Shown piece by piece: positions 63,574-64,000 of a DNA stretch of 64,000 nucleotides; position 1 is the first letter of the stretch; every line of letters begins with the position of its first letter. This DNA comes from Antedon bifida. Taxonomy: Eukaryota > Echinodermata > Crinoidea > Comatulida > Antedonidae. The stretch spans positions 30,875,409 to 30,939,408 of the forward strand of contig OY727093.1 in assembly GCA_963402885.1 (NCBI GenBank), written 5' to 3'. Position numbers and translations under genes: made by a program. Below the pieces are notes generated by a model. That model worked only from the letters and a program-made list of their open reading frames with translations. It ran no database searches and was not told the origin of the DNA.

Positions 63574-64000
63574 TCTGTTTCAGTCCTAGATCATGACTAG
63601 GAAAACCGTCAGGAAACAGAGAGGTTAAAGGTTATGTATTATATATCATACATTATTCCCATCCTGTATAATAATACAGCTATAAAGTAACAGCAAGGTC
63701 TAAGCTCAAAGAGTATAATAAACACTTCCTGTCTCAGCTATATTGGAAATTATGCAGCTATATCTAAACACAGCCTACTTGACAGAGCATGTATTTTTTG
63801 TATAGAACGTTGGATTGTCACAAGTCATGATGTGTACAGAGGTCAAAGATCAGAAAGCTGATTGTAATGAAATAGCAATATGCAATCAAGTTTTACTACA
63901 ATGCTGAATAGAGAGAAAAAAGGGTGTTTTAAGTCAATCATAAGCTTTAAAGTGGCCTTGACATAAGCCTAGCATATGTGAGTCATTCAAGAAAACCAAG

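Overview
This window is animal nuclear DNA: AT-rich, with short phase-consistent exons separated by repeat-filled introns, GT-AG splice sites, no operons, and dense small transposons and tRNA-derived SINEs. A SINE near 51.6 kb has a body and tail that resemble, from memory, SINEs of echinoderm genomes. Together with the gene content this suggests a marine deuterostome invertebrate, probably an echinoderm. That placement is inference; class and species cannot be fixed from the sequence alone.

Two genes are recognised, both on the minus strand and in tandem. Between about 1.5 and 10 kb lie the first four coding exons of MICAL, the flavin monooxygenase that oxidises actin. They encode the N-terminal helix, the FAD-binding GAGPCG loop and the GADGRR motif. 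The gene runs off the left edge, and a possible non-coding first exon lies at 16.2 kb. From 19.5 to at least 59.1 kb (perhaps 63.6 kb) lies CLASP (CLIP-associating protein, Orbit/MAST), a microtubule plus-end stabiliser. I rebuilt 31 constitutive coding exons plus one likely cassette exon, and every junction keeps frame. With the first exon at 57.4 kb and the cassette included, the protein is 1316 residues: a Gly-rich and Pro-rich N-terminal linker, TOG2, a Ser/Arg-rich region with one SxIP motif, TOG3, a linker and the C-terminal CLIP/partner-binding HEAT domain. No TOG1 exon is present, so these are short, TOG1-less isoforms; TOG1 exons, if any, lie beyond 64 kb.

The most notable genic feature is the 5' end of CLASP. 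Five separate ATG-bearing candidate first exons (53.5, 53.7, 57.4, 59.1 and 63.6 kb) each end in a phase-1 donor that joins in frame to the same second exon at 50.5 kb. This looks like an array of alternative promoters, comparable to the alternative N-termini of vertebrate CLASP2.

The most notable non-genic feature is a fold-back MITE-like family. It is about 120-170 bp long, with arms beginning AAGCTCTGTCTACACTATC, and has about 29 copies or fragments spread over the whole window in both orientations, always outside exons. Other elements are a nested 202-bp transposon that split one such copy, a 626-bp TTAA-flanked element, several lower-copy inverted-repeat families, at least three SINE families and about a dozen minisatellites. 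The 16.3-19.5 kb interval between the genes and the long introns hold only these repeats and unremarkable AT-rich sequence.
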